Counted from the stretch's first letter, positions 9,358 to 20,588 are shown. The stretch: DNA of 64,000 bases from Nostoc sp. UCD121 (GCF_014222285.1 NZ_JACKZS010000003.1:42739-106738); one strand, 5' to 3'. Numbers and translations are program-made. Notes: a model not told the origin generated them from the sequence alone.

Positions 9358-9478
9358 GTACGTTGGCGCAATTAAAGCTAGCTGGCAAGGCTGTCATTTG
9401 TCCTTTGTCATTGGTCATTAGTAAAAACTTTAAGCCTATTTGCGTTTCGTAACATAATTGGTTTATTTCTGCTAACTT
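9355..9478 (+). repeat. About 125-bp dispersed repeat, copy A
   Basis: It begins TAAGTACGTTGGCG and ends GCTAACTT. It matches 22003-22130 over its length with a few substitutions and indels. The ends are weakly inverted (AGTTRGCG type), so it may be a small non-autonomous mobile element. Confidence 0.6.
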
Positions 9479-9550
9479 CCTTAGAGGAAGTGGCAAGTGA
9501 AGGATAAGAATTAATCACCAATGACAAATGACAAATGACCAATGACAAAT

Positions 9551-11011
9551 TCAAGATATTTGTGGTTTACGCAAATGCCAAGTAGTAGCTTGTTCATAAG
9601 CGTAAGCTACTTGAAACAATTGGTCTTCTCGCAGTACATTGCCAATTAGCTGTAATCCTATTGGTAAACCCTGGTCGTCAAAACCACATGGCAAACTTAA
9701 ACTAGGTAAGCCAGCAAGATTCACAGGAATAGTCATCAAGTCAGTTAAATACATGCTCAAGGGATCAGTAGTTTTTTCCCCTGCTTTAAATGCTGTAGTG
9801 GGAGATGTGGGACAAACTAACACATCAACCACGCGAAAAGCCTTTTCAAAGTCTTCTTTAATTAAGGTGCGGACTTTTTGCGCTTTCAGGTAATAAGCAT
9901 CGTAATAGCCAGCAGAAAGGGCATAAGTGCCGATCATAATCCGGCGTTTGACTTCTGTACCAAAACCAGTGGCACGGGTACGAGTATACATCGATAGTAG
10001 ATTATCGGCATCAGGAGCGCGGTAGCCATATTTAACCCCATCGTAACGAGCCAAGTTTGCTGACGCTTCGGACGGGGCAATGATGTAGTAGGTGGGTAAG
10101 CCATAGCGAAAACGGGGACAGGAAATCATATGAATTTCTGCTCCCAAACTTTGTAATACATCTACTGCTTTGGTAACAGCTTGTTCCACGACAGAATCTA
10201 AACCTTTACCAAAAGTCTCTTGAATGATCCCAATTCTTAGCTGACCTCTGGGTTTTAAGTCTGGTTTTAGGCTGGCGGCGTAGTTGGGAATAGCAACTTT
10301 GAGGCTGGTAGAGTCTTTGGGATCGTGACCTGCGATCGCACTTAATAATATTGCGGCATCTTCTACTGTGTTTGCAAATGGCCCAATTTGATCTAAAGAC
10401 GAAGCGTAAGCCACCAAACCATAACGAGAAACCAAACCATAAGTTGGTTTCATCCCCACCACACCGCAGAAAGATGCAGGTTGACGAATTGAACCACCAG
10501 TATCAGAACCAAGAGCAACTACACATTCTTGAGACGACACAGCCGCCGCCGAACCCCCCGAAGAACCACCTGGAACTCGTGACAAATCCCAAGGATTAGC
10601 CGTGACTTGGTAGGCAGAGTTTTCTGTGGAACTACCCATTGCAAACTCATCTAAGTTGGTTTTGCCTACCATTACCGCCCCAGCATCTGCCAGTTTTTGC
10701 GTCGCCGTTGATTCATAAGGCGGCACAAAATTCTCTAGAATTCGGGAGGCGCAAGTGGTAGGAATTCCCTTAGTACATAAATTGTCCTTAATCCCAACAG
10801 GAATGCCTGCTAGCAGCCCGATTTCTTCCCCGGCAGCAATTTTGGCATCCACAGCACCCGCCTGCTCTAATGCCCGTTCTGCGGTAACACATAAAAAGCT
10901 ATGTAATTTCGGCTCTAACGCTTCAATGCGCTCTAAAGCTTCTTGGGTAATTTCAACGGCAGAACGTTCTTTTTTAACTAGTTGTTGGTGCAACTCGCGG
11001 ATGGATGCCAT
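9551..11011 (-). CDS. gatA: Asp-tRNA(Asn)/Glu-tRNA(Gln) amidotransferase subunit A
   Basis: Amidase-signature enzyme of 486 residues, the usual GatA length. The Ser-cisSer-Lys triad is visible: Lys in [11 protein letters not shown] near 73-83, the Gly/Ser-rich [12 protein letters not shown] near 148, and the nucleophile Ser in [16 protein letters not shown] near 168. GatA releases ammonia from Gln for transamidation of misacylated tRNA with GatB and GatC, which are not in this window. Cytoplasmic. As usual in cyanobacteria, the subunits are not clustered. Confidence 0.95.
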   Translation of the reverse strand: MASIRELHQQLVKKERSAVEITQEALERIEALEPKLHSFLCVTAERALEQAGAVDAKIAAGEEIGLLAGIPVGIKDNLCTKGIPTTCASRILENFVPPYESTATQKLADAGAVMVGKTNLDEFAMGSSTENSAYQVTANPWDLSRVPGGSSGGSAAAVSSQECVVALGSDTGGSIRQPASFCGVVGMKPTYGLVSRYGLVAYASSLDQIGPFANTVEDAAILLSAIAGHDPKDSTSLKVAIPNYAASLKPDLKPRGQLRIGIIQETFGKGLDSVVEQAVTKAVDVLQSLGAEIHMISCPRFRYGLPTYYIIAPSEASANLARYDGVKYGYRAPDADNLLSMYTRTRATGFGTEVKRRIMIGTYALSAGYYDAYYLKAQKVRTLIKEDFEKAFRVVDVLVCPTSPTTAFKAGEKTTDPLSMYLTDLMTIPVNLAGLPSLSLPCGFDDQGLPIGLQLIGNVLREDQLFQVAYAYEQATTWHLRKPQIS

Positions 11012-11481
11012 GATTGCTCTCTTTGTGACTCAAGTCATTGATTTTAGTACATATTGGCCGATATGGGTATTGGGAATGGGGAATGGGGAATTGGGCATGG
11101 GGCATTGGGCACAAAAGGCAGAGGGGCAAGGGAGCAGGGGGCAAGGGGGAGAATAAAAATTACCTCTTCCCCAGCTCCCTAAATAGATGATTGTCAGGGG
11201 TTGAAACGATATGAGAAGCGTTGTGGAGAAATTCTCCGTGGCTTTGCATCCCGTTGCTCTCCCTTTTCTCGTGCGATTTTGTATTAAAATTAAGTTAACT
11301 TTGATTAAGATTCTTGTTGGCATCGCCATAATGCTCTAATTGCCTTATGACAGTGCATATAAGAGATCAAATTAAACAAAATGGATTTATAAACATCCGT
11401 TTAACAGCTTAAAGTGACAGAGTGATGAACACTTGGTTACTAGAGCTAATGAATTGTATAGGCATCTAGAGGCAAATTAAG
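11012..11481. other. Intergenic region with G-rich repeat; ftsH promoter region
   Basis: About 11066-11152 is low-complexity (GGGAATGGGGAATGGGG and GGGGCAAGGG units), a common Nostoc intergenic repeat. The remaining 330 bp lead to ftsH and must carry its promoter, but no box was assigned. No gene seen. Confidence 0.5.
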
Positions 11482-13368
11482 ATGAAATTCTCTTGGAAAG
11501 TCGTAGTACTCTGGACATTGCCGGCTTTGGTAATTGGCTTTTTCTTCTGGCAAGGGGCCTTTGCAGGCGCTCCTACTGATATGAGCAAGAATGCAGCCAA
11601 TACCCGCATGACCTATGGCCGCTTTCTAGAATACTTGGACGGCGATCGCGTCAGCAGTGTTGATCTCTACGAAGGCGGTAGAACAGCTATTATTGAAGCC
11701 CGCGATCCAGACATCGAAAATCGCGTCCAAAGGTGGCGGGTAGATTTGCCTATTAACGCTCCTGAGTTAATTAGCAAGCTCAAAGAAAAAGATATTAGTT
11801 TTGATGCTCACCCTATGCGGAATGATGGGGCAATCTGGGGATTGCTGGGCAATCTCGTGTTTCCAGTTTTATTGATTACTGGGTTGTTCTTTTTGTTCCG
11901 GCGTTCTAGCAACCTTCCCGGCGGGCCAGGTCAAGCGATGAACTTCGGCAAATCTAAGGCGCGTTTCCAAATGGAGGCGAAAACCGGGGTTAAATTTGAT
12001 GACGTAGCAGGTATTGAAGAAGCTAAGGAAGAACTACAAGAAGTCGTCACCTTCTTGAAACAGCCAGAAAGATTTACTGCTGTAGGCGCACGGATTCCCA
12101 AGGGAGTGCTATTAGTTGGGCCTCCTGGAACTGGTAAAACTTTACTAGCAAAAGCGATCGCAGGCGAAGCAGGCGTACCTTTCTTCAGTATTTCCGGTTC
12201 GGAATTTGTAGAAATGTTCGTTGGTGTGGGTGCATCCCGCGTCCGCGATTTGTTCAAGAAAGCCAAAGATAACGCTCCCTGCATCATCTTCATCGATGAA
12301 ATTGACGCAGTAGGACGGCAACGGGGCGCTGGTATCGGTGGCGGTAACGACGAGAGAGAGCAAACCCTCAACCAGTTGCTCACTGAAATGGACGGGTTTG
12401 AAGGTAACACAGGCATCATTATTATTGCTGCTACCAACCGTCCCGACGTACTAGACTCAGCTTTGTTACGTCCCGGTCGCTTTGATCGGCAAGTAACAGT
12501 CGATGCACCCGATATCAAAGGGCGTTTGGAAATCTTGCAAGTCCATTCACGCAACAAGAAACTAGACCCTAGCGTATCTTTAGATGCGATCGCTCGCCGC
12601 ACTCCTGGATTCACTGGTGCTGACTTAGCTAACTTACTTAACGAAGCAGCAATTTTGACTGCGAGAAGACGCAAAGAAGCGATCACCCTCCGCGAAATTG
12701 ATGACGCGGTGGATCGGGTAGTTGCGGGGATGGAAGGTACTCCTTTGGTGGATAGCAAGAGCAAGCGCTTAATTGCATACCATGAAATTGGACATGCCTT
12801 AGTGGGAACTTTGTTAAAAGACCACGATCCAGTGCAAAAAGTTACCTTAATCCCACGGGGACAAGCGCAAGGTTTAACTTGGTTTACTCCCAACGAAGAA
12901 CAAGGGTTAATTTCTCGTTCTCAGTTGAAAGCCAGGATTACTGGTGCTTTGGGCGGTCGCGCTGCTGAAGAGGTAATTTTTGGCGCTGCGGAAGTCACAA
13001 CTGGCGCTGGTGGAGACTTGCAACAGTTGTCGGGAATGGCACGGCAGATGGTGACTCGGTTCGGGATGTCCGACTTAGGGCCACTTTCATTAGAAAGCCA
13101 GCAGGGTGAAGTATTCTTGGGTCGTGACTGGACAACTCGATCTGAGTATTCCGAATCCATCGCTTCCCGCATTGATGGACAAGTCCGAGCGATCGTGGAA
13201 GAATGCTATGACAACGCCAAGAAAATTGTCCGCGATCATCGCACTGTCACCGATCGCTTAGTCGATTTGCTCATCGAAAAAGAAACCATTGACGGCGAAG
13301 AATTCCGCCAAATTGTGGCTGAGTACGCTGAAGTACCTGAAAAACAGCAGTACGTACCGCAGCTGTAA
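11482..13368 (+). CDS. ftsH: ATP-dependent zinc metalloprotease FtsH (FtsH2-type)
   Basis: Two membrane helices (about 5-25 and 115-140) flank a lumenal/periplasmic domain. The AAA+ module follows, with Walker A GPPGTGKT near 213-220, Walker [12 protein letters not shown] near 268 and the arginine-finger RPGRFDRQ near 330. The Zn motif HEIGH is at 434-438, with a downstream Asp in GAGGDLQQ. At 628 residues with MKFSW at the start and YAEVP near the end, it resembles cyanobacterial FtsH2 (Slr0228), which degrades photodamaged D1 with FtsH3 in the thylakoid. The paralogue assignment is from memory of that sequence. Monocistronic, followed by a strong terminator. Confidence 0.95.
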   Translation: MKFSWKVVVLWTLPALVIGFFFWQGAFAGAPTDMSKNAANTRMTYGRFLEYLDGDRVSSVDLYEGGRTAIIEARDPDIENRVQRWRVDLPINAPELISKLKEKDISFDAHPMRNDGAIWGLLGNLVFPVLLITGLFFLFRRSSNLPGGPGQAMNFGKSKARFQMEAKTGVKFDDVAGIEEAKEELQEVVTFLKQPERFTAVGARIPKGVLLVGPPGTGKTLLAKAIAGEAGVPFFSISGSEFVEMFVGVGASRVRDLFKKAKDNAPCIIFIDEIDAVGRQRGAGIGGGNDEREQTLNQLLTEMDGFEGNTGIIIIAATNRPDVLDSALLRPGRFDRQVTVDAPDIKGRLEILQVHSRNKKLDPSVSLDAIARRTPGFTGADLANLLNEAAILTARRRKEAITLREIDDAVDRVVAGMEGTPLVDSKSKRLIAYHEIGHALVGTLLKDHDPVQKVTLIPRGQAQGLTWFTPNEEQGLISRSQLKARITGALGGRAAEEVIFGAAEVTTGAGGDLQQLSGMARQMVTRFGMSDLGPLSLESQQGEVFLGRDWTTRSEYSESIASRIDGQVRAIVEECYDNAKKIVRDHRTVTDRLVDLLIEKETIDGEEFRQIVAEYAEVPEKQQYVPQL

Positions 13369-13388
13369 GCACTGTTCTAAAATCATTG

Positions 13389-13420
13389 AAATGGGTATGG
13401 TCAAAAGGCTATACCCATTT
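13389..13420 (+). terminator. Intrinsic terminator of ftsH
   Basis: AAATGGGTAT and ATACCCATTT form a 10-bp stem around a GGTCAAAAGGCT loop, followed by TTGTTTT. Confidence 0.8.
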
Positions 13421-13499
13421 TTGTTTTAGGTATTTGCAATCCAAGCTATTTTATCTAGTGTCAGGGAATACTAAGCATAGTTAAAAACTATATATTGCT

Positions 13500-15821
13500 A
13501 TGCAATACCTAATCTACCCGATCGCAATTTACGTTCTACTGACTGTTATTCGCTATCTCATTCTCTTTTTACTACTTAGCAAATCTCAGATTCAATATCC
13601 CAAGTACCAGATTACAAAAGCTGATACAGTTCCTATCTATTTAAAAGATTTATTTCAAACTCCCATTAAAGAACTAGAGCAATTCGGCTTTCTTCCATGC
13701 AGCTATTTACAATATCAACCAATCAGCAAAGCATATCAGCAAACAAATTGGGAACTTCTGTTATATAACAAAGCACTCAAAAGCTATGCCACAGTAGTTA
13801 TTCGTCGTTTAGCCGAACCTGTCAATTTATTCGATATAGAGTTTTATACCTTTTTTAAGGATAAAACTTTATTGCTGACTGTCAACGGCAAACAGCATGG
13901 ACTTATAGGTGAGTTTCCTAACACTATTGTTCAGGATGTTTATACTGGCGAAGTATCAGTACAATGGCAGACTCATCAAGATCGTCTCAAACAATTAATT
14001 ACCAGCAAAACACCTTGTGGTTTATCACCAGAGTCTTTTGCTCAAGCACTACAGATACAGATGAGTGGCTATGTTAGTAACTTAGCCAAGACGAAGAAAA
14101 TATCACCAATCAAGGGAACAGAGTTATTTGAGATACATTGGTTAACAATCCTGCGATCGCTTAACCCGATGACGCAGGGTAACAAGAAAGCAGCAAACAT
14201 CATCAAGCAACGCAGACAACAAGCCAAAACTGATTCCAGCATTTTACAAGAAATCCCTATAGAACTGGAAGTAGAGGGATTTAAACAAATGCAGTATACC
14301 GAAACTGGTTTGGTGGGTAAAAAATTTCGCACTTGGCTTTTGTTGGGTAGTTTAGGGTTGTTTATCGCCAGTTATACAAGCTTTCTTACTCCACAAAGTG
14401 TGGTGATTTTCATCGCTGTACTGTTCTTCCATGAAGGCGGACATTTATTGGCGATGAAACTGTTTGGCTATCGTGATACCTCTGTTTTATTCGTACCGTT
14501 TTTAGGCGCTTTAGCAACTGCCCGTAAAGATGACGCTACACTCACCCAAAAGTTTTGGATATCTTTAGCAGGGCCATTACCAGGGTTAATTTTGGGGATT
14601 GGGTTGGCGAGCCTTGCACCTTTGGGTAGTGCTTATCCTGATTGGGTACGAGAAACAAGTTGGACGCTGATATTTCTAAACTTGTTTAATCTACTCCCGA
14701 TTTATCCTCTAGATGGAGGACAAATTGCTGATTTACTGCTGTTTTCCCGTTTCCCTTACATTGGTGTTTTATTTAAAGTATTTGGTGTGATTATCTTAGG
14801 ATTTCTAGGAAAAGATAGACCAATGTTATTGTTATTTGCGATGTTGATAGCTATGGGCATCCCTAATAGCTTTCAAAGCGCTAAAATTAATCAGAAATTT
14901 CAAAAAGAACTACGACTAAATCCACCCATAGCTCAGGATAATATTCTGCATTTCATATTCAAGTATCTGAAGCAACTCGGATATGGAAGCTTGCCTTTCA
15001 GTAAAAGATACACCTTAGTAAAGGGATTGATTCAACAGCAGCATGAATCCCGTAGTAAATGGAAAACTAGAGTTTTTCTATTAGTTATATACTGTGTAAC
15101 CTTGTTAGGAGGAATATTAGGTACTTTGCAAGCTCTGGCTCCTAGCTGGGTAAAGTTATTGACTTATTACTCTCAAAATTCTCAGCAAAGGCTTGAGCAG
15201 ATCAGAAAAAATAGACAACAAGAAATTGAGCTGACAACTGCTGCTTTGCGTAAAAATCCTAATGATGTCGATGCTTATATAAAGCGATCACGGGCGCGTT
15301 TGGGACTGCATGACTATAAAGGCGCACTAGCAGATTATGACCAAATTGTGCGCTTAAAACCTCACGATATTGAATCTCGTATGACTCGTGCCAGCTTTCG
15401 GAATAGATTAAAAGATTATAAAGGCGCGATTCAAGATTATAACGAGATTTTGCGCCTTAACCCCAAAAATGTCAGTGGTATCTATTACCAGCGAGCGCAA
15501 GTTCTTAATCATCTGGAAGACTATAAAGGAGCGATCGCTGATTACAACGAAATTATTAAATTGAATGCCAAAGATACCTACGCTTATATCTCTCGTGGAT
15601 ATACTCGTCAAAAACTCCAAGATTACAAAGGTGCGATTGCAGATGCGAACTATGTAATTCAGCTAAATCCTAAAGAAGCAGAAGCATATATATTACGTAG
15701 CCAAATTCGTCGTCATTTGGGAGATAATCAAGGAGCGATGTCTACGACGGGCTACGCCTACGCAGATGAGCAAACTGGAAATACTCTTTTTGAAGCTATG
15801 GATAAGGAAGATCCAAGTTGA
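13500..15821 (+). CDS. Site-2 (M50) metalloprotease fused to C-terminal TPR repeats
   Basis: The first 270 residues hold one membrane helix and an unassigned soluble region. A multi-helix M50 core follows, with FFHEGGHLLAMK (Zn motif HExxH form HEGGH near 311) and the second-site motif LLPIYPLDGGQ near 398. After another helix near 525, residues about 580-755 hold four to five TPR units (DYKGALADYDQIVRLKP type). The domain set suggests intramembrane cleavage with a TPR docking platform. Substrate unknown. Close to the C-terminus, residues MSTTGYAYA are encoded by a dispersed repeat inserted in frame (15735-15763). Confidence 0.85.
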   Translation: MQYLIYPIAIYVLLTVIRYLILFLLLSKSQIQYPKYQITKADTVPIYLKDLFQTPIKELEQFGFLPCSYLQYQPISKAYQQTNWELLLYNKALKSYATVVIRRLAEPVNLFDIEFYTFFKDKTLLLTVNGKQHGLIGEFPNTIVQDVYTGEVSVQWQTHQDRLKQLITSKTPCGLSPESFAQALQIQMSGYVSNLAKTKKISPIKGTELFEIHWLTILRSLNPMTQGNKKAANIIKQRRQQAKTDSSILQEIPIELEVEGFKQMQYTETGLVGKKFRTWLLLGSLGLFIASYTSFLTPQSVVIFIAVLFFHEGGHLLAMKLFGYRDTSVLFVPFLGALATARKDDATLTQKFWISLAGPLPGLILGIGLASLAPLGSAYPDWVRETSWTLIFLNLFNLLPIYPLDGGQIADLLLFSRFPYIGVLFKVFGVIILGFLGKDRPMLLLFAMLIAMGIPNSFQSAKINQKFQKELRLNPPIAQDNILHFIFKYLKQLGYGSLPFSKRYTLVKGLIQQQHESRSKWKTRVFLLVIYCVTLLGGILGTLQALAPSWVKLLTYYSQNSQQRLEQIRKNRQQEIELTTAALRKNPNDVDAYIKRSRARLGLHDYKGALADYDQIVRLKPHDIESRMTRASFRNRLKDYKGAIQDYNEILRLNPKNVSGIYYQRAQVLNHLEDYKGAIADYNEIIKLNAKDTYAYISRGYTRQKLQDYKGAIADANYVIQLNPKEAEAYILRSQIRRHLGDNQGAMSTTGYAYADEQTGNTLFEAMDKEDPS
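15735..15763 (+). repeat. 29-bp dispersed repeat inside the M50-TPR gene
   Basis: GCGATGTCTACG then ACGGGCTACGCCTACGC. The same core (GGCTACGCCTACGC) recurs at 22290-22318, 23851-23876 and, inverted, 25444-25472. Here it is translated in frame as AMSTTGYAYA. Confidence 0.7.
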
Positions 15822-16065
15822 TAAAAACCAACAAAACAGACTTTGATATTAAGTAGATCGAGGCAGAAGTAGAAGGAAAGAGGGTGTGGGCGGTTCTATA
15901 CATCAGGAATATTGGATACTTGTGGAAGATTTACCTGAGTTCAACCGTAATATTGTTGGTTTGATTGAAGTAATATCACAATTTCGCCAGTCAAAAACTT
16001 GAAAATCTGAAATTGGTAGCATAGATACTGTATGCAAAAATCTACTACTTTTATTTCCACAATTT

Positions 16066-16611
16066 ATGAATAATAAAGTTAAATTCTTGACTCTTGCTTC
16101 CTTAACGTTGGCAGTTTCTTCTTTAACTGTCGGCACAGTTGTAGCAAAAGCGAAACTGACAAATCAGGCGAAACTGTTTATCAATGGAATCGGTGCAGTA
16201 CGAGTTGGGATGACTGTTTCCCAAGCGACAAAGGCTGCTGGTACTAAGTTAGTGGGCGATCCACCCAATAACAATTGCTACTATGTTAAGCCACAAAATG
16301 AACCAAAAAATCTTTCGTTCATGGTGACAGAAGGTCGCATTTCTAGAGTAGATGTACGGCAGAACACCCAGATTACTACCCTCAAAGGTGCGAAAATTGG
16401 CGATACCGAAGCACAAATCAAGTCTCTTTACCCAGAACAAATTAAAATCACACCTCATAAATACGTCCAAGGCGGACACTACTTGACATTTATTCCGAAA
16501 GACCATGCTGATCAGAACTATCGCGTTGTTTTCGAGACTGACGGTAAGCGTGTTACTGAGTTTCGGTCAGGTAAACTACCAGAAGTTGAATTTGTTGAGG
16601 GCTGTTCTTGA
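16066..16611 (+). CDS. Secreted conserved protein of unknown function
   Basis: Residues 1-28 form a signal peptide (KVKFLTLASLTLAVSSLTVG, then VVAKA). The mature part has the segment GIGAVRVGMTVSQATKAAG, which looks like the BamE/SmpA-type 'GMT..qv' start, and two Cys (NNNCYY and the last EGCS) that could form a disulfide. No catalytic motif is seen. It is followed by a clear terminator and converges with pepP. Confidence 0.7.
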   Translation: MNNKVKFLTLASLTLAVSSLTVGTVVAKAKLTNQAKLFINGIGAVRVGMTVSQATKAAGTKLVGDPPNNNCYYVKPQNEPKNLSFMVTEGRISRVDVRQNTQITTLKGAKIGDTEAQIKSLYPEQIKITPHKYVQGGHYLTFIPKDHADQNYRVVFETDGKRVTEFRSGKLPEVEFVEGCS

Positions 16612-16702
16612 TTTAAGAACTTTCTGCGATTGCTCCTAATGCCAAAAGTGACAATCGCCCAGATTAAGCCTCATTTTTATTTTATACAAGTGCATGAATT
16701 AC

Positions 16703-16731
16703 CCCGGCTTACTTTGTTGAAGCCGGGTTTT
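16703..16731 (+). terminator. Intrinsic terminator
   Basis: CCCGGCTT and AAGCCGGG form an 8-bp stem with loop ACTTTGTTG, followed by TTTTCT. It ends the secreted-protein gene. Confidence 0.8.
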
Positions 16732-16788
16732 CTAACGTTTCCCAGATTGGGAGAGAGACTTGGAAATTAGCTCCCCTTCTGCCTATTT

Positions 16789-18099
16789 TTATCGTTCCAC
16801 TTCATCCACTGCCTTGGGAACTCCCGCAGTTAAAACCTCATGTCCATCAGGTGTAACTAACACATCATCCTCAATCCGAATACCAATGCCAATCCATCGA
16901 GTATCAGTCTCTGGCTGGTCTTCTGCTAGTTTGGTGTCAGGCACAATATATAGTCCCGGTTCCACTGTCAAAATTTGGCCTGGTTGTAAAATCTGTGGTT
17001 TATCTTCACCGTGCTGGTAAACTCCTACATCATGAACATCCAAACCTAACCAATGACTGGTGCGGTGCATATAATATGGCTTATATTTCTCTTCTTCAAT
17101 TAACTTATCAATTTCACCTTTAAGAATGCCAAGTTCAACTAAACCTTCCGTGATAACGCGCACTGCTGTATCGTGAATTAATTTGAAGGGATTACCTGGT
17201 TTTACTTGAGCGATCGCTTGTTTTTGTGCTTCTAGTACAATCTCATACAATGTCTTTTGTTCTGGCGTAAATTTACCCCCCACAGGAAATGTCCGCGTAA
17301 TATCAGAGTTGTAATAACCGTAGGCACAACCAGCATCTATTAGCAGTAATTCTCCATCCTGCATTTGACGATTATTTTCAATGTAGTGGAGTACGCAAGC
17401 ATTCACCCCAGAGGCCACAATCGAAGGATAAGCTGGCCCCATTCCACCCCGCACTCGAAAGATGCGTTCCATCTCCGCTTGGATTTCATACTCATAACGT
17501 CCGGGTGCGGTGATTTCTTGGGCGTAATTGTGTGCTTCGGTGGCGATCGCAACCGCTTGACGCATTAACCCCAACTCAGCTTCACTTTTAATTAGTCTCA
17601 TGCTGTTGAGAACAGGGCCAGTATCTTCAATGGCGATCGGCCCAGTACCGCGTTTAGGATAAGTCCGCAGTAAACTTTGGTAATGTTTCAGGATTTGGTC
17701 GTTAAAATTGCGATCGCGTCCTAAGTGATAGTAAAGGCGGCTGGCTTTTTCCAAATACTGCGGCAACTTTTCATCTAACTCGCTAATGGGGTACGCTTCA
17801 TCAGCACCATAAATCTCCTTGGCTGCATCTACCCCAGAAAGATAACCAGTCCATACTTCCTTTTCGCGATCCTTCGGTTGGACAAACAGCACAAACCGAT
17901 GTTCTGAATGATGCGGCGCTAACACTGCTACTGCCTGTGGTTCATTAAAACCAGTCAGGTAGAAGAAATCACTGTCTTGGCGATAAACATACTCGACATC
18001 GTTGTGCATCACTGCCATTGGCGCACTGCGAAAAATGGCTGTGCCATCACCAATTTTTGCCATTAACTGCTCACGACGCTGCCGATATTCTGCTTGCAT
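16789..18099 (-). CDS. pepP: Xaa-Pro aminopeptidase (aminopeptidase P)
   Basis: N-terminal AMP_N domain (about 1-130) plus a pita-bread metallopeptidase domain. The metal ligands are visible: Asp in LLIDAGCAYG near 254, Asp in NSDITRTF near 265, His in HRTSHWLGLDVHD near 345, Glu in TVEPGLY near 382 and Glu in IRIEDDVLV near 410. At 436 residues it fits PepP. It removes N-terminal residues before proline and needs two divalent metals, usually Mn. Cytoplasmic, single gene. Confidence 0.93.
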   Translation of the reverse strand: MQAEYRQRREQLMAKIGDGTAIFRSAPMAVMHNDVEYVYRQDSDFFYLTGFNEPQAVAVLAPHHSEHRFVLFVQPKDREKEVWTGYLSGVDAAKEIYGADEAYPISELDEKLPQYLEKASRLYYHLGRDRNFNDQILKHYQSLLRTYPKRGTGPIAIEDTGPVLNSMRLIKSEAELGLMRQAVAIATEAHNYAQEITAPGRYEYEIQAEMERIFRVRGGMGPAYPSIVASGVNACVLHYIENNRQMQDGELLLIDAGCAYGYYNSDITRTFPVGGKFTPEQKTLYEIVLEAQKQAIAQVKPGNPFKLIHDTAVRVITEGLVELGILKGEIDKLIEEEKYKPYYMHRTSHWLGLDVHDVGVYQHGEDKPQILQPGQILTVEPGLYIVPDTKLAEDQPETDTRWIGIGIRIEDDVLVTPDGHEVLTAGVPKAVDEVER

Positions 18100-19240
18100 A
18101 GCTGATGTTTTTATGAAAATATTGTATTATTTTACACTTTTAGCAACTGGTAGATGCACAGTTCAGGCATCTTAATAGTTGCTAATCTAAGTTATTCTAA
18201 CCAATATTTGTTTCCACTTAAGCCATAAATCGTTGGAGAATAATCAATTATCTTGAAATACTCAGATTTCCTAATTTTGAAATAACTCGGAAATATTATT
18301 GTTATCGAATAATTGAGTATATTCATAAAAAAATAAATTATTTTTAACGCCTTATTCCATATCAATTTTGGTAGTTAATAAATTCTACAACACACTGTAA
18401 AGAATATGTCTGCTCAACCCACAGCAATAAAAGCGATCAATTACGTGGTCAATAAAGATGAATTCGTGGTATGTACATATACTCATTTTTCATAATCTGG
18501 CGTGCAATTACCTGCTCGTATACTTGAAGACAGTAAGCTATTCTACAAAATAACAAATAGTAGTGATTCCGCAAACAATTGAGAAATTCATCATAAAAGA
18601 AGATAATATTACACAAATTTTAAAACTAATGTGGCGATTATTTCAATCTTAGCATATTTGTAATTTTGTAATAAATACGAATATTACTTTATAAAGCTAA
18701 TTTTTAAAGTTTGCATTAAACATTTGGATACTTAAAAATAAGGACTAAATTCCTTACTGTGAAATTACTTACCAATGAATCGAAGCTTGAAAGGGTAGCA
18801 TAGTAAGCAGCTTTGATTTTTGCTCTAGCCTAGTGGTCGGGCAATAGTCAAGAAGGTTTTTTGAGTTGTATGGAGTTATTTTAGGCAATCAAATATTAGT
18901 CTAGTGTGAATACTTTTGTCTCGCTAATGAACTGTTAAAGATACAAGTAGAATTTTGATAAAATTCCTAATGTCAAAGAAAACAGATAAAGTAATAAAGC
19001 TTTATCTGCAAATCATCACATACATAATAAACAAAAATAATTTCATAATTGTTTATATAGAACTTGAAAATTCCCTATTAATCATTTAAAAGGAACAGAT
19101 ATTTATCTTTAAAGAATGACATTAATAAATAAAAAATAGTTATAAAGAAATCTTGAAGCCCCGATAAATGTTATTTCATTACAGAAAGAGATTGCCAAAA
19201 AAAGTTAGAAAAATATGACAACCAACGATAAAAATAAACC
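18100..19240. other. 1.1-kb AT-rich intergenic region
   Basis: Only one small frame with an ATG was noticed (18406, 29 codons), without a recognisable Shine-Dalgarno or family, and it is not called. No hairpin with T-run, tRNA or repeat of note was found. The length and AT bias could mean a decayed gene or a long leader for the VCBS gene. Confidence 0.4.
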
Positions 19241-20482
19241 ATGACTGAAAATTCAAATTTCTCACCCTCACCTTTGAATACATCTGCATTAGGATTAGCC
19301 TCTTTTAAAAAATCAAATGCTTTGACGACTTCTCTTGATGATTCACTTTCTACTTTGGGAGCTTGGAGTAAGAGTTCCTCACAAGAACTACAAACTGGAG
19401 CGGTGAATCAGTCTATCACCAACTCAGCCAATCCTAATCCTAATCCTTACCTAACCAGTGCGGCGATTGTTCCTGACTTCAACGGTGATGGTAAAACAGA
19501 TAAAGTTTGGGTTGATTCTACAACTGGTGAGATTGTCATTCGGTTGATGGATGGCACAAAAGTTCTTGAACAGGGTTCTTTGGGTCAATTTGACCTATCC
19601 GCCTATGATTACAAAATTGCTGATTTCAATGCTGATAGTAAAACCGACTTCTTATTACGCAATAAGACAACCGGTGAGAACAGCATTGTGCTGATGGATG
19701 GCACAAGAGTTGGTTCTGCGGCTGCTCTATCTAGCGTTGATGCAGCCTGGAGTCCTCAGATTGGGGATTTCAACGGCGATCGCAAAACCGATATCTTCTG
19801 GCATAATTCTACAACTGGTGAGAACGCTATTTGGGAGATGGATGGCACCACAGTTCTCACTGCAACTGTTCTAGACACTACAGACACAGCTCTAACTCCT
19901 ACCATTGTTGATTTCGATGGCAATGGCAAGAGCGATATTTTCTGGCGCAATGCGACAACTGGCGATAACAGCGCTTGGTTTATGGATGGTGCCCAAAAGA
20001 CTGAATTTGCGCTACAGTCCCAAGACGCAGCCTGGACTGCTAGCCTTGGTGATTTCAACGGCGATTTAAGCACTGACATTCTGTGGAGAAACGCTCAAAC
20101 AGGTGAGAACAAGGTTTGGACGATGAGAGGCATCTTAGTCACAGAAGGCGCTTTGGGAACACTTGACTCATCCTGGACTTCCAAAATTGGTGATTTCAAC
20201 GGTGATGGTAAGACCGATATCTTCTGGCACAATGGAACCACAGGTGCGAACACCGCTTGGTTGATGGATGGTACAACAGTTGCGACTGAAGCTTTCTTAC
20301 CAACTAATAACGCAGCTTTGACACCATCTCTTGGTGACTTCAACGGCGACGGTAAGACCGACATCTACTGGCGCGATCAGACCGCAGGTTCAGACAATAT
20401 TTGGACTATAGATGGAACAACAGCCGTTGAGAATCCCATCAGCGATGCAGATAAGCTTGGCCCACAGTGGTATACATTCTAA
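19241..20482 (+). CDS. VCBS/FG-GAP-repeat protein
   Basis: After about 80 low-complexity residues (Ser/Thr/Asn-rich, no signal peptide), residues 85-405 hold seven repeats of about 45. Each contains DFNGDGKTDIFW-type Ca-binding loops followed by TGEN..WxMDGT. This is the FG-GAP/VCBS propeller arrangement, so one seven-bladed beta-propeller is likely. The lack of a Sec signal suggests either export by a type I system or an intracellular propeller. No transporter is adjacent. There is no clear Shine-Dalgarno before the start. Confidence 0.85.
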   Translation: MTENSNFSPSPLNTSALGLASFKKSNALTTSLDDSLSTLGAWSKSSSQELQTGAVNQSITNSANPNPNPYLTSAAIVPDFNGDGKTDKVWVDSTTGEIVIRLMDGTKVLEQGSLGQFDLSAYDYKIADFNADSKTDFLLRNKTTGENSIVLMDGTRVGSAAALSSVDAAWSPQIGDFNGDRKTDIFWHNSTTGENAIWEMDGTTVLTATVLDTTDTALTPTIVDFDGNGKSDIFWRNATTGDNSAWFMDGAQKTEFALQSQDAAWTASLGDFNGDLSTDILWRNAQTGENKVWTMRGILVTEGALGTLDSSWTSKIGDFNGDGKTDIFWHNGTTGANTAWLMDGTTVATEAFLPTNNAALTPSLGDFNGDGKTDIYWRDQTAGSDNIWTIDGTTAVENPISDADKLGPQWYTF

Positions 20483-20498
20483 AAGCTAGGAGTTATGA

Positions 20499-20526
20499 GT
20501 ACAGACGCGATTAATCGCGTCTGTAC
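20499..20526. repeat. 28-bp perfect palindrome between converging genes
   Basis: GTACAGACGCGATT and its exact complement AATCGCGTCTGTAC. It lies between the stops of converging genes and may terminate both, although T-runs are weak. A relative is at 6644-6672. Confidence 0.6.
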
Positions 20527-20588
20527 AGGAGTTAGGAATTATTCTTCCTCATCTCCCCCTGCTCCCTTATCCCCTCATTTCCTGCTCG

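Noticed and set aside
11931..12893. 320-codon minus-strand frame within ftsH
   Set aside because: Ser/Pro-rich reverse reading of a conserved gene; a common shadow effect.
18406..18495. 29-codon frame starting MSAQPTAIKAIN
   Set aside because: No Shine-Dalgarno, no family and no conserved context that I can see.
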